64,000 bases of DNA from Thermococcus onnurineus NA1 (GCF_000018365.1 NC_011529.1:1302001-1366000), one strand, 5' to 3'; positions 37,388 through 46,772 are shown, counted from the stretch's first letter. The notes: generated by a model not told the origin, from the letters alone. A program made the numbers and translations.

Positions 37388-38494
37388 CTATGCCAGAGCC
37401 TTCAGGTACTCTACGTAGACCTTCTTAACCCTCCTCAGTGACTCTACACTCACCCACTCATCGGCGGAGTGCCAGTTCCCTCCGATGGGCCCGTAAACGA
37501 TTGTTGGCTTGCCCAGATATGTTCCGAAGTAGTTGAAGTCCCCGACGCTCCTGCCGTAAGTTATCTCCAGCCCCCTTCCGAAGAGCGAGCCGCGGACCTT
37601 TTTGAAAAGGTTCACAAAGCGGTCGTTTTCCCTTACAGTGTAGGGCAGCATCTCGGGCGTTGGCCTCGGGAACCTCTCTATTTTGAGTTCGACCTTCAGA
37701 TCGAGCCTCTCAGCAAGTTTTAGGAGCTCGCCCCTGACTTTTTCCCAGTCCTCACCAACGACAACGTGCCTGTCTATTATCGCCTTCGCATAGTCGGGAA
37801 CGCTCAGGCCGTCGGCGGTTCCTTCGATGTGGAGCGTGCAGTATGAGCCCGTGCCGAGCTTCCTGTGCCTCTTAAAACGTATCCTTGAGAGGTTTCCAAC
37901 GAGTTTCCCAAGCTCCTCAACGGCATTGATTCCAAACTCCGGCCGGGCTGCGTGGGCCTTTCTTCCAAAGGCCTCGACTTGGATCACGAATCGTCCCCTC
38001 GCGCCGAGCATCAGCTTCTCGTTAGTGGGCTCGGCAACGAGCACGATGTCGGCATCACTAAGTTTTCCACTCTCTATGAGCCTCCAGGTTCCCCGGGAAT
38101 AGCCCTCCTCGTCGGAGACTGCGGTGAATATGATGTTCGGCCGCTCTCTTCTCGGAAGCTCAGCTATCTCAATGAAGGCAGCCATGATAGCGGCAAGACC
38201 TGCTTTCATGTCCGCACTGCCGAGGCCGTAAAATCTATCGCCATCGAGCTCGCCCCAGGGATTCCTTGTCCAGCCCTTCGAGAGATTCACGGTGTCCATG
38301 TGGCCGTTCAGAACAACGGTGTGGCCCTTACCAGGGAGATAGACAATCACGTCGTCGCCAAAGCCTTCAACCGGGAGGAGCTCCACCCTAAAGCCGTGCT
38401 CTTCAAGAAACGAGGCAATAAAACGGGAGATTTCTCCTTCTTCGCCAAAGGGAGAGCGAATGGAGACGAGCTTCTTGAGGAGTTCGAACTCCAT
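37388..38494 (-). CDS. M20 family metallopeptidase/deacylase
   Basis: A 368-residue enzyme of the ArgE/DapE/carboxypeptidase G2 group. Zinc-site motifs are in place: VVLNGHMDTV (His, Asp), GSADMKAGLA (bridging Asp), AVSDEEGYSRG (Glu pair) and VAEPTNEKLMLGARG, with IGGNWHSADEWV near the end for the last histidine. Possible substrates are peptides, N-acyl amino acids or LysW-bound intermediates; none can be singled out. ATG 38494 follows GGTGATCC. Confidence 0.87.
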   Translation of the reverse strand: MEFELLKKLVSIRSPFGEEGEISRFIASFLEEHGFRVELLPVEGFGDDVIVYLPGKGHTVVLNGHMDTVNLSKGWTRNPWGELDGDRFYGLGSADMKAGLAAIMAAFIEIAELPRRERPNIIFTAVSDEEGYSRGTWRLIESGKLSDADIVLVAEPTNEKLMLGARGRFVIQVEAFGRKAHAARPEFGINAVEELGKLVGNLSRIRFKRHRKLGTGSYCTLHIEGTADGLSVPDYAKAIIDRHVVVGEDWEKVRGELLKLAERLDLKVELKIERFPRPTPEMLPYTVRENDRFVNLFKKVRGSLFGRGLEITYGRSVGDFNYFGTYLGKPTIVYGPIGGNWHSADEWVSVESLRRVKKVYVEYLKALA

Positions 38495-38836
38495 GAGGAT
38501 CACCAAAGACTAGAAATGGCAAGCATCTTAAAGCCCTTTCCCAAACACTTTTGCTTGTGCAGGCAAACTTTGTGGGACAAAGTCTGATCAAAGGATAAAC
38601 TTCTCACTAAACGGGCAGGAAATGAGTTTGCATCTTTTTTAAGCTTGCCAATTTAAAGTGAGTTTAATTCAAAAAGCTGGCAAGTTAAGAGGTTTCCCCC
38701 TTAATGCCCAGAGGGGCATTATTTTGATGCGTAAACCCTGAAGAGTGACAATTTAAATGTAAACTCGCTTAGAAGTGGGCAACTTAGAATGAGATGCCAA
38801 CTTTGATCAAACTTTTCGACAGAAAAGTTTGTTTTT
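38495..38836. other. Gene-free 340-base region with several inverted repeats
   Basis: No credible reading frame. Present are: a perfect palindrome-like pair ACTTTGT-GGG-ACAAAGT (38567-38583); CTTGCCA and TGGCAAG about 40 bases apart around 38643-38690; AATGCCC-AGAG-GGGCATT near 38702-38720; two AT boxes with the same AATTTAAA core (about 38650 and 38752), one followed by GAGTTTA, the other by its reverse complement TAAACTC; and TTTGATCAAA (about 38803-38812). It may hold promoters for a small RNA or a regulator site; neither is proven. Confidence 0.4.
38808..38831 (-). terminator. Hairpin just downstream of tRNA-Ala
   Basis: CAAACTTTTC and GAAAAGTTTG form a perfect ten-pair stem around a GACA loop, starting six bases after the tRNA 3' end on the minus strand, next to an A/T run. 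Terminator or processing signal is the simplest reading. Confidence 0.5.
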
Positions 38837-38914
38837 TGGTGGACCGGGCGGGATTTGAACCCGCGGCCTCCGCCTTGCGAGGGCGGCGCTCATACCAGGC
38901 TGAGCTACCGGCCC
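38837..38914 (-). tRNA. tRNA-Ala (anticodon CGC)
   Basis: A full cloverleaf on the minus strand, 78 bases with encoded CCA. Acceptor GGGCCGG pairs with CCGGTCC including the G3-U70 pair that marks alanine tRNAs. The anticodon stem CCGCC/GGCGG holds loop CTCGCAA, giving anticodon CGC. The T arm is GCGGG-TTCAAAT-CCCGC. There is no intron. TTTTTAAAGC at about 38943-38952 is a fitting TATA box. Confidence 0.97.
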
Positions 38915-39021
38915 ACTCCCGGTTATAGTGAACCTGACCCAGCTTTAAAAAGTTTTGGTTATATTTCGGGCATTCCATAGACACAACGTAGATGAAAAAT
39001 AGACGGTAGAAGGAAAGGCCA

Positions 39022-39945
39022 TCACTTCTTTAGAATCTCAACTATCTGCTCGGCGACCTGGACGCCGGCCCTCATCTGGGCCTCGACGGTCGAGGCGCCG
39101 ATGTGCGGGGTGAGGACAACGTTGTCGAACTTCGTAAGCGGATGACCCTCAGGCAGGGGCTCCTCCTCGAAGACGTCCAAGCCAGCTCCAGCAATCCAGC
39201 CCTCCCCGAGGGCCTTGACAAGGGCTTCGGTGTCTATAACGGCTCCCCTGGCCGCGTTGATAAGGATGGCGGTCGGCTTCATCAGCTTCAGCCGCTCCTC
39301 GTTTATCATGTGGTAGGTGGCATCGATAAGCGGGACGTGAAGCGTAACAACATCGCTCTCCTTGAGAAGCTCCTCCAGGCTGACGAACTTTCCTCCAACT
39401 TCTTTGGCCCTTTCCTCATCTGGATATGGGTCGTAGAGGAGGACGTTCATGCCAAGAGCCTTTGCTAGCTTGGCCACGTTGTAGCCTATTCTGCCGAAAC
39501 CGACTACGCCTATGGTCTTTCCTTCGAGCTCGATCCCCATACACTGCTTCTTGGCCCAAACGCCCCCGCGCATCTTCCTGTCGGCGAAGGCTATCTTTCT
39601 GGCAACGGCAAACATGAGGGCGACGACAAGCTCAGCGACGCTCCTGCTTGATGCTCCAGGGCTGTTAACGACCTTTATGCCCCTCTCCTTGGCGGCATCA
39701 AGGTCGATGTTGTCGAGGCCGACGCCAGCCCTTCCGATAACCTTGAGCTTTGGAGCCGCCTCAATAACCTTCCGGGTCACCTTAGGCTTGCTCCTGACTA
39801 TAATCGCCTCAACATCCTTGGCAAGCTCTATCAGTTTATCCTCATCTGGATACTCCTCACAAACTACCTCAAACCCAGCGTTCTTCAAAACCTCTATTGC
39901 CTTCTCGTGAAGCGGTGCGGCAACCAAAACCTTGACCACATTCAT
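39022..39945 (-). CDS. serA: D-3-phosphoglycerate dehydrogenase
   Basis: A 307-residue NAD-dependent dehydrogenase, first step of serine synthesis. The nucleotide loop GVVGFGRIGYNVAKLAK, catalytic Arg in INAARGAVIDTEAL, Glu in DVFEEEPLPEGHPL and His in VLTPHIGASTVEA are visible. It lacks the C-terminal ACT domain of bacterial SerA, as is normal in Thermococcales. The first ATG overlaps the stop of the PhoU-like gene. Confidence 0.92.
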   Translation of the reverse strand: MNVVKVLVAAPLHEKAIEVLKNAGFEVVCEEYPDEDKLIELAKDVEAIIVRSKPKVTRKVIEAAPKLKVIGRAGVGLDNIDLDAAKERGIKVVNSPGASSRSVAELVVALMFAVARKIAFADRKMRGGVWAKKQCMGIELEGKTIGVVGFGRIGYNVAKLAKALGMNVLLYDPYPDEERAKEVGGKFVSLEELLKESDVVTLHVPLIDATYHMINEERLKLMKPTAILINAARGAVIDTEALVKALGEGWIAGAGLDVFEEEPLPEGHPLTKFDNVVLTPHIGASTVEAQMRAGVQVAEQIVEILKK

Positions 39946-40589
39946 CCCCTCCTCTTTATTGCCATGAGCATGACCTGATCGGAGGTGTCCTCAGCGCGGT
40001 CGGCTATGTCTCCAATTTTCGTCAGTATCTGGTTCCATACAAGTTTTGCATAGGTTGTGACAGTCTCACTTTCAAAAACCTTGCCCTTAATGTCGTACTC
40101 AACTTCGTCAGCTTTCTCCTCGGCATCTTCAACGACCTTTGCGAGTTCTATGGCCCTGTCAACGTCGGAGTTGAGTGCATTGACAGCCTCGACAAGAACC
40201 TTGTACGTCTCGATGGCGGAATCCACAAGCTTCATGAGCTCATCCTTGAGCTCAAGCGGAACTTTCGGCTTAGCCAAGATGAGCGTGTGGGCAGCGCTTT
40301 CGGCAGCGTCTGCCACCTGGTCAACCAGCTCTGAAAGCCTGACGTAGTCACCCCGGTTGGCAGGAAGGAAAGCCCCCTCATAGAGCATCGTCTCTATGCT
40401 CCTCCTGAGCTTGTCAGCCTTGCTTTCCAGCTGATCCACTTCCCTCTCGAAGGCCTTAGCCCTTTCAAGATCTCCATCCAAGTAAGCAACCATAAGCTCC
40501 CTAAAGGCAACGAGGGACTCGTTGACAACCTCAAGGTGCTTTTCAATAGTATCAAAAACCCCACTTTCTTTTCCGCCAAATATGGGCAT
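39942..40589 (-). CDS. PhoU-like/DUF47 (TIGR00153) protein
   Basis: A 215-residue all-helical protein: FDTIEKHLEVVNESLVAFRE, QLESKADKLRRSIETMLYEG and ADRAEDTSDQVMLMAIKRRG are typical of the DUF47/TIGR00153 family. These proteins are often encoded beside PiT phosphate transporters and thought to regulate them. Here the PiT gene is about 8 kb away (48508-49470), while this gene is coupled to serA by a four-base overlap. Confidence 0.87.
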   Translation of the reverse strand: MPIFGGKESGVFDTIEKHLEVVNESLVAFRELMVAYLDGDLERAKAFEREVDQLESKADKLRRSIETMLYEGAFLPANRGDYVRLSELVDQVADAAESAAHTLILAKPKVPLELKDELMKLVDSAIETYKVLVEAVNALNSDVDRAIELAKVVEDAEEKADEVEYDIKGKVFESETVTTYAKLVWNQILTKIGDIADRAEDTSDQVMLMAIKRRG

Positions 40590-40623
40590 TTTTCATCCCC
40601 CACAATAACCTCGATTGGTGGGT

Positions 40624-41523
40624 TTATCTACTTTGCTCCTCCTTGGCCTTAATGAGCGCCCAGAGAAGCTCGTTCCTTGGAGCTTCAAGCCCCACACTCC
40701 TCGCGTACTCCACTATCTTTCCGTGAATGTAGTCAACCTCTGTCCTCTTTCTTCTCTTTATGTCTTGAAGGGTTGAGTTGTAGTTCTCACGGGTTTTCTC
40801 TATTGTGTCCCAGAGAAGCTCCAGTGGGTGGATCTCAAACTCTATCCCCAGCTGCCGCGCCACCGTGCATCCTTCGCGCGCTATATCCACAGAGATGCCC
40901 TCGAGGTAGGGATCATCCTTCAGAAAGCCGTTTTTCACTTCGAGAACAGTTCCAAGTCCATTGATGACGGAGTTGACTATGGCCTTCGCCCACTTCCAGC
41001 CGATAACGTTCTCGGTTGTGTGCGTTTCTATTCCGGCCCCGTTAAAAGTCTCCGCGACCTCTTCCACGAAGGGATGGGTTCCGGTAGGATACTTTCCTAC
41101 GACCGTTATTCCCCTGCCGGTCCACTTCACTCTGCCCCACCCAACCAGCATGGCCCCATTGGTTGTTATTCCCCCCATGACGTTTGGAGTTATCTTCAAA
41201 GCTAACTCCTCGTTCCCGAGGCCGTTCTGTATACTCAGCACCCAAGTTTCCGGGCCGATGCAGTTCCTTGCGCACTCCAGGGCAGTTTTAGTTGAATACG
41301 ACTTTGTGGCCAGTATGAGAAGATCGGGGGGCTCTTCAGGAGCATAGAGGCTTGCATTGGGATAAACTGTGAACTCCTCAACGCCAAGGACGTGAAGACC
41401 GTTCTCATTTATCGCCCTCACCTGATCCTCCCTGCCGATGAGCGTTACATCGTTTCCAGCCCTCGTCAGAAGGGCACCGAAAAGTGAACCTATTGAACCC
41501 GCACCGAGGATGTAAATCTTCAT
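40624..41523 (-). CDS. panE: 2-dehydropantoate 2-reductase (ketopantoate reductase)
   Basis: A 299-residue NAD(P)H enzyme. The Rossmann start [38 protein letters not shown] and the catalytic lysine in [17 protein letters not shown] match PanE, which reduces ketopantoate to pantoate for coenzyme A. In Thermococcales this activity is known to be feedback-controlled by CoA. It lies 34 bases upstream of the PhoU-like gene and may share its transcript. Confidence 0.9.
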   Translation of the reverse strand: MKIYILGAGSIGSLFGALLTRAGNDVTLIGREDQVRAINENGLHVLGVEEFTVYPNASLYAPEEPPDLLILATKSYSTKTALECARNCIGPETWVLSIQNGLGNEELALKITPNVMGGITTNGAMLVGWGRVKWTGRGITVVGKYPTGTHPFVEEVAETFNGAGIETHTTENVIGWKWAKAIVNSVINGLGTVLEVKNGFLKDDPYLEGISVDIAREGCTVARQLGIEFEIHPLELLWDTIEKTRENYNSTLQDIKRRKRTEVDYIHGKIVEYARSVGLEAPRNELLWALIKAKEEQSR

Positions 41524-41568
41524 CTCACCACCGCAATCATTTAAAGCCTCCCCCTTAAAGCCTTACCG

Positions 41569-42288
41569 ATGAAGCTCAATGTGATTCTGGTCGAACCTGA
41601 GGGGCCTGCAAACATAGGCATGATAGCAAGAACGATGAAGAACTTCGGCTTCAATGAGCTAGTCCTGATCAATCCCAACATCACTGAGGAGAGCTATCTC
41701 TATGCAGTCCACGCGCGGGACGTTCTAGAGAGGGCCGCCATCGTCGAGACCTTCGAGGAAGCACTGGGACTCGTGGATCTGGCTGTGGGCACTACCGGGA
41801 AGCCAGGGAAGCGCTACATCCCAGACAGGGCACCCATGATGCCCTGGGAATTGGCAGAAGCACTCCAGGGTTATTCAGGTAGGATTGGCATCTTCTTCGG
41901 GCGCGAGAGCATCGGCCTGAAGAACGAGGAGCTTGAGAGGATGGATCTAACGGTCACCATCCCGACAAGCGAGATTTACCCAGTCATGAACCTCAGCCAG
42001 GCCGTTGCGGTAATACTCTACGAGCTGGCCAAGGGCAGAAGGAAAGCCATCCACCCCTCGCTCGAACCGGCAACGCGGGAGGAGAAGGAGGCCCTCATCA
42101 GAACCTGGGGGAGGCTTTTGGACGTTCTGGATTACCCGAAGGACCCCGAGAGGAGAGAGGTTTTTGTCAAGATTTTCCGGCGCTTTGTGGGGCGAACCAT
42201 CCTCTACGGAAGGGAGGTTCACACGCTCATCGGACCCTTGAGAAAAGCGGCGTTAAGACTGGAGGAATGTGGAGATGCTGAGCGTTGA
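41569..42288 (+). CDS. trmJ: TrmJ-like SPOUT RNA 2'-O-methyltransferase
   Basis: A 239-residue knotted methyltransferase: VILVEPEGPANIGMIARTMKN, then FFGRESIGLKNEEL and IPTSEIYPVMNLSQAVAVIL, the three SpoU motifs. Archaeal TrmJ methylates the 2'-O of C32 in tRNAs. The promoter is probably CATTTAAAGCC at about 41540. It overlaps ogt by 14 bases and starts the plus-strand operon that runs to the antiporter at 45513. Confidence 0.9.
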   Translation: MKLNVILVEPEGPANIGMIARTMKNFGFNELVLINPNITEESYLYAVHARDVLERAAIVETFEEALGLVDLAVGTTGKPGKRYIPDRAPMMPWELAEALQGYSGRIGIFFGRESIGLKNEELERMDLTVTIPTSEIYPVMNLSQAVAVILYELAKGRRKAIHPSLEPATREEKEALIRTWGRLLDVLDYPKDPERREVFVKIFRRFVGRTILYGREVHTLIGPLRKAALRLEECGDAER

Positions 42289-42814
42289 GCGCTTTGATAT
42301 TGCGAGGAAAGAAGTCTGGATCGCGGTGATTTTCGACGAGAAAATTCAAGGGATTACCTTCTCCCTAGATGGGGAGGGATTTCTGAGGGAGAGAATCGCC
42401 AACATGGCGTTCTTCCTCAAGAAAAGGGGTGTCAATGTCGAATTAACCCTGCTTGAGTCAGACTATCCCAGACTCGTCCGCGACGTCATTCTTGGAAAAC
42501 TCGAGAACGAGGAGCTCCTTCCGGAGCTGGGTTTTCTGGGTGTAACATCCTTTGAGCGCCGTGTTTACGAATGGCTAACAAAAAGGGTTAAAAGAGGAAG
42601 CGTTGTAACGTATGGAGAGCTGGCAAAGACCCTTGGAACTTCCCCGAGGGCCATTGGAGGGGCGATGAAGAGGAACCCCTACCCCATAGTCGTTCCCTGT
42701 CACAGAGTCGTGGCCTGGGACGGACCCGGCTATTACACGCCAAAGCTCGAGTACAAGGCCTTCCTGCTGAAGCTTGAGGGGGTGGAAGAATGGACAAGCT
42801 CAAAGCGTACCTGA
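42275..42814 (+). CDS. ogt: O6-methylguanine-DNA methyltransferase
   Basis: A 179-residue suicide repair protein. VKRGSVVTYGELAKTLGTSP is the HTH wing, then GGAMKRNPYPIVVPCHRVV holds the acceptor cysteine in PCHRV. It is nearly colinear with the Thermococcus kodakarensis enzyme, including the ending EEWTSSKRT. ATG 42275 is nine bases after GGAGG. It overlaps both neighbours. Confidence 0.94.
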   Translation: MLSVERFDIARKEVWIAVIFDEKIQGITFSLDGEGFLRERIANMAFFLKKRGVNVELTLLESDYPRLVRDVILGKLENEELLPELGFLGVTSFERRVYEWLTKRVKRGSVVTYGELAKTLGTSPRAIGGAMKRNPYPIVVPCHRVVAWDGPGYYTPKLEYKAFLLKLEGVEEWTSSKRT

Positions 42815-43827
42815 TAGGATTCTTAATTGCCGTCATAGTGATAGCCGCCGGCATAGTCTGGTACGGTGGCTGGAAGCTGCTACTCCAGGTGGTTTTAGCC
42901 CTTGGATTCCTCAGCGTCACGCTGATGCTGCTCTTCTTCACCGCGCTGACGTTCTACGCCGAGAGCTGGAAGTACGGAGGGATACTGGCGATTTTCACCG
43001 TCATCAGCAGCTATGGTCTCTACTTAAGTGCCACTTGGAATCGCACCGATTGGCAGCATCTTTACCCCGTTGGTTGGATAATAGTATTCTTCGTTGCAAT
43101 TCTTGCCTTCGGCATATGGTACATCAGCGAGCCCGATCTGGGCCTGGCCGACCGCTTCCGCTCGGCCGAGAAGCTCGAGAGGGTGGGCAAGTACAAGGCA
43201 GCAGCCAGAAAGTACGAGAAGGCCGGCAACTATCTGAAGGCCGCCGAGATGTACGAGAGGCTCGGCTGGATGGAGAGCGCAGCCTGGGCCTACGAGAAGG
43301 CCAAGAAGTACGAGAAAGCGGCTGAGATATACGAAGCCCTCTATGAGAAGGAGAAGGACACCTACTACCTCAAGGAGGCCCACGAGTACTGGAAGAAGGC
43401 TGGGAACATGGACAGGGCAGCTAAGGCCCTTGAGAAGTACGCCGAGGAGGAGCCCTGGTTCTGGGAAGATGTCGCTAAGCTCTACGAGGAGCTGGGCAAC
43501 GAGGAGAAAGCTAGGGAGGCATGGGAAAAGGCCCTGGATTACTACACCAAGGAAGCACAGGAGGAAGGCGTCTTCTGGGAGGACGTCGGAAACATAGCAA
43601 GAAAGCTCGGAAGGGAGGAACTCGCCAGGGAAGCCTACAAGAAGTTCCTCGAGTACTGCCTCAAGGAGGCCGAAGAAGACCCGATGTGGTGGAAGCACGT
43701 CGCTGAGGCCTATGAGTACCTCGGCGAGAAGGAGAAGGCCGAAGAGGCAAAGAAGAGGTACGAGGAGTACAGGACGAAGATAATAAAGGCGAACGAGGAG
43801 ACATCGAAGTTCCCAGAGGAAAGGTGA
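42790..43827 (+). CDS. Membrane protein with cytosolic TPR repeats
   Basis: A 345-residue protein. Four hydrophobic segments fill residues 5-115. TPR-like helices follow: LERVGKYKAAARKYEKAGNY, KAAEMYERLGWMESAAWAYE, KKYEKAAEIYEAL, and three longer repeats each opening with trp-rich PWFWEDVAKLYEELG, GVFWEDVGNIARKLG and PMWWKHVAEAYEYLG. It looks like a scaffold at the membrane. It overlaps ogt by 25 bases. No named family. Confidence 0.8.
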   Translation: MDKLKAYLIGFLIAVIVIAAGIVWYGGWKLLLQVVLALGFLSVTLMLLFFTALTFYAESWKYGGILAIFTVISSYGLYLSATWNRTDWQHLYPVGWIIVFFVAILAFGIWYISEPDLGLADRFRSAEKLERVGKYKAAARKYEKAGNYLKAAEMYERLGWMESAAWAYEKAKKYEKAAEIYEALYEKEKDTYYLKEAHEYWKKAGNMDRAAKALEKYAEEEPWFWEDVAKLYEELGNEEKAREAWEKALDYYTKEAQEEGVFWEDVGNIARKLGREELAREAYKKFLEYCLKEAEEDPMWWKHVAEAYEYLGEKEKAEEAKKRYEEYRTKIIKANEETSKFPEER

Positions 43828-43860
43828 TTCTCCACTCTTTCTTTTTCCGGGGGTGAGAAA

Positions 43861-44340
43861 TTGTCAAGAGATAGACCCCCAAAGGAGAGGCCAAAGCTTA
43901 ATATCCTCAAGCTGTCAAAGATGCCCATAAGGCTCGTGATGGAGAAAAACTTCCTCAGGCTCTCTCCCGATGATAAAATAGAGAAGCTCATAAAGGAGCT
44001 CGAGCATCAAACCTGCGCTGTCGTCACTGATGACGATGGAAAGCTTCTTGGATTAATTTCGATCGACGAGATAATAAACCTCGTAATCCCTCCTTCTGAC
44101 TACATCCTCGTAGGACTTGACGCGATTAAGGAGGCACATTTCGACTGGGATAGACCCGTAAGTGACATAATGAACCCCCGACCAATAATCCTCAGTCCGA
44201 ACGACAGTCTCGGCTATGCCCTCGAAATGATGCTTGAAACCGGTATCAAGCAGTTTCCAGTTGTTGATAAGAAAAAGACCGTCCTAGGAACGTTTTCCGC
44301 CCAAAGTATTGTGAGGATTCTCAGGGTATTTGTCAGGTGA
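43861..44340 (+). CDS. CBS-domain protein
   Basis: A 159-residue protein with a CBS pair: FLRLSPDDKIEKLIKELEHQ with AVVTDDDGKLLGLISIDEII, and DIMNPRPIILSPNDSLGYAL with FPVVDKKKTVLGTFSAQSI. Such pairs bind adenosyl ligands and often gate transporters or enzymes. The TTG start at 43861 is supported by GGGGGTGAG just upstream. The antiporter follows seven bases later, so the CBS protein may regulate it. Confidence 0.82.
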   Translation: MSRDRPPKERPKLNILKLSKMPIRLVMEKNFLRLSPDDKIEKLIKELEHQTCAVVTDDDGKLLGLISIDEIINLVIPPSDYILVGLDAIKEAHFDWDRPVSDIMNPRPIILSPNDSLGYALEMMLETGIKQFPVVDKKKTVLGTFSAQSIVRILRVFVR

Positions 44341-44346
44341 GTCCCT

Positions 44347-45513
44347 ATGGAACTCGAGCTGATACTCTACCTAGCTCTCATGCTCGCAGTTGCCGAGACC
44401 TTTGGATGGATATTCGCAAGGATAGAGCAACCCGTCGTCCTAGGCCAGATTATCGGCGGCATACTGCTCGGCATGTTCTTTCCCCCAACCACAGAAGTGA
44501 AGGATATTTCAATGCTCGGCGTCCTGCTCCTCCTCTTCCTTGCAGGTCTGGAAAGTAGCGTTGATGAGCTAAAGGAAGCCGGTAAAGCTGGACTCTCTGT
44601 GGCAGTGGTTGGAGTTGCAATTGCCTTCCTAATGGGTTTCGGCATTGTGTATCCCTTCAAGGGCTTTGAACAGGCTCTCCTATACGGTGCCCTGATGACC
44701 CCAACGAGCGTGAGCCTGACGGTTAGGGTTCTCATGGAGCTTGACGCGCTCAAGACTGTTGAGGGCAATACCATACTGACGGCCGCTATAGTCGATGATA
44801 TTCTCGGCATAGTCATCCTGAGTATTGTCATTTCCATGCTTGTCCAGGGAAGCATTAATCCAATTGGGATAGGACTCATCTTTGCCAAGGTTATCGTCTT
44901 CATACTGGCCGCAATTTACGTTGTCCCGCCTGCGATAGACAGACTGCTGAGAAAGGTCGTCCACCTGGGCTTTGCAGATTCGACGATAACCCTATCGATG
45001 GCGACTCTCTTCGCTTTTGCCTATTTAGCGGAGCACATGAATTTAGCCTCTATCCTTGGAGCCTACCTCTTCGGTCTCAGTCTAAGCGAGACTGAATTCA
45101 GAAGGCCAATATTCGAGCACACAAGGATCCTGGCCCACTCTATGTTCATCCCGTTGTTCTTCGTTGACGTTGGCATGAACATCCCGCTCAGAAGCATCTC
45201 CGAGGTAGGGATCTTCGCACTGGTTTTCAGCCTCGGAGCGATAGCCAGCAAGGTTATAGGATGTGGCCTCGGAGCTCTCCTGGCCGGACTTGACCGCAGA
45301 CAGTCGCTTAGGGTTGGAATAGGCATGATTCCAAGAATGGGCGTTGAGCTCGCGATGCTCGCCATAGCTATGAACGCTGGTATAGTCGGTGAGGATGCCT
45401 ACGTGGTCATCGTGCTGATGATATTCCTGAGCACGCTTGTCACGCCGCCTCTCCTTAAGATGGCATTCAAAGAGGAAGCCTCATCGGAATACTCTCCCAA
45501 CCTTTTGAGCTAG
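44347..45513 (+). CDS. CPA2/NapA-type cation:proton antiporter
   Basis: A 388-residue protein with about 12 helices. EQPVVLGQIIGGILLGMF and LGVLLLLFLAGLESSVDELK are typical CPA2 starts, and the ion-site pair of aspartates lies in TAAIVDDILGIVILS, the double-Asp form of electrogenic NapA/NhaA-like exchangers. The C-terminal cytosolic nucleotide domain seen in KefB is absent. Last gene of the operon with CBS, TPR, ogt and trmJ. Confidence 0.9.
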   Translation: MELELILYLALMLAVAETFGWIFARIEQPVVLGQIIGGILLGMFFPPTTEVKDISMLGVLLLLFLAGLESSVDELKEAGKAGLSVAVVGVAIAFLMGFGIVYPFKGFEQALLYGALMTPTSVSLTVRVLMELDALKTVEGNTILTAAIVDDILGIVILSIVISMLVQGSINPIGIGLIFAKVIVFILAAIYVVPPAIDRLLRKVVHLGFADSTITLSMATLFAFAYLAEHMNLASILGAYLFGLSLSETEFRRPIFEHTRILAHSMFIPLFFVDVGMNIPLRSISEVGIFALVFSLGAIASKVIGCGLGALLAGLDRRQSLRVGIGMIPRMGVELAMLAIAMNAGIVGEDAYVVIVLMIFLSTLVTPPLLKMAFKEEASSEYSPNLLS

Positions 45514-45537
45514 GGATTTTCCTCAGGTTGCAGCATG

Positions 45538-46290
45538 TCATTTCCTGTCCTTCTTGTATTTCTTCAGGTTTCCACGCCATAATGGATCTTTCCGCTTTCT
45601 CCATTCCCAAATGAGGAGCAAAACAACAAATGTAATCAAAAGAAGAACCCCAAAGGTTTTCTGCCTCTCAACGTAGAGTATTCTGTATATGGTTGGGTGA
45701 CGCCAGAACAGTTTGGATTCAAAAGAGTCATCGCAGGGGTCTGGACATAAACCAAAGACCCAGCAAGGATCAATCAGAACCCGTTGCTGGTACCCCCTTA
45801 CGCTTTCGTTCTCTTCCGCAAGAGTGCCGTAACTCTCATCGTAACAACCAAGGGAGACTCCGCATTCTTCATAACACGCCTTTATTTTTGTCGTGAACAT
45901 TGCATTGTACGCTGTAATCGAAGCCTGCCACCCCCGAGAAGAAAATGTTATGTCCCTGGGAAGAATGTCAAGAGACTTGTTTTTGATAAGGCTAAAGTTG
46001 TATTTGTTCAACCTAAAAGGATCCAAAGATGACGCAGGAGAAAGTTTCGCCGTAAGACTGTCCTTAGTTGCAAGTATTATCTGGTCATGAGTCTCGTTAT
46101 ATGGAATTCTCACAATGATTTTATCCCCAGTCAGGTCAAAAATCTCGCTAGCGGTGCAATTCCAACATTCTATACTAACCGACCTAACGGTTTCATCAGG
46201 GCTCACAACCTCGAAGAGGTTAACCGTGGCCACCTGCGGCAGAAGGAACAGGAACACCAGAAAGACCGCAAGTCCCCGTTTCATAGGCAT
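45538..46290 (-). CDS. Exported cysteine-bearing membrane protein, unknown
   Basis: A 250-residue protein with a signal peptide (RGLAVFLVFLFLLPQVATV), an outer domain with ten or so cysteines (IECWNCTASE, KACYEECGVSLGCYDESYG, DPCWVFGLCPDPCDDSF) and a late anchor (GVLLLITFVVLLLIWEW) with a lysine-rich tail. Disulfides are likely. The ATG at 46290 lies about 26 bases after GTTTAAGTT, so it may be leaderless; ATG 46284 is in frame. No family recognised. Confidence 0.75.
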   Translation of the reverse strand: MPMKRGLAVFLVFLFLLPQVATVNLFEVVSPDETVRSVSIECWNCTASEIFDLTGDKIIVRIPYNETHDQIILATKDSLTAKLSPASSLDPFRLNKYNFSLIKNKSLDILPRDITFSSRGWQASITAYNAMFTTKIKACYEECGVSLGCYDESYGTLAEENESVRGYQQRVLIDPCWVFGLCPDPCDDSFESKLFWRHPTIYRILYVERQKTFGVLLLITFVVLLLIWEWRKRKDPLWRGNLKKYKKDRK

Positions 46291-46396
46291 CTAAGAAAAT
46301 ATGGGAGAAAGAACTTAAACATTACGCTCATAAATCGTCATCGAAACTCGCCAACCTTTTTAAAATCCAGCCCAGATTTTTCTCAAGGTGATAGCG

Positions 46397-46732
46397 ATGA
46401 TGGGAATGAACCCAAGGCAGATGAAGAAGCTCATGCGCCAGATGGGCATCAAGATGGAGGAGCTTGAAAACGTTGAGGAGGTCGTTATAAAGCTCCCAGA
46501 CAGGGAGATAATCCTTCGTGACGTTTCAGCTATGGTGATAACCGCTCAGGGCGAGAAGAGCTACCAGATAGTTGCTGGCAGGGAGGAAGTAAGGCCAATC
46601 CTCAAGATTTCCGAGGAGGATATCCAACTCGTCATGGAGCAGGCGGGCGTTGACTACGAGACGGCAAAGAAGGCGCTGGAAGAGGCAAAGGGCGACCTCG
46701 CGGAGGCCATCCTCAAGCTCACTGAGGGCTGA
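46397..46732 (+). CDS. nac: Nascent polypeptide-associated complex protein (NAC alpha)
   Basis: About 111 residues. [20 protein letters not shown] leads into the NAC domain ([36 protein letters not shown]), and a C-terminal UBA ([20 protein letters not shown]). Archaeal NAC works as a homodimer on ribosomes. ATG 46397 has GGTGAT upstream, and TTTTTAAAATCC at about 46357 is the TATA box. Confidence 0.93.
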   Translation: MMGMNPRQMKKLMRQMGIKMEELENVEEVVIKLPDREIILRDVSAMVITAQGEKSYQIVAGREEVRPILKISEEDIQLVMEQAGVDYETAKKALEEAKGDLAEAILKLTEG

Positions 46733-46772
46733 GAAATTTTCCTTATTATTAAATACAAAGTAGAAAGAGAAA

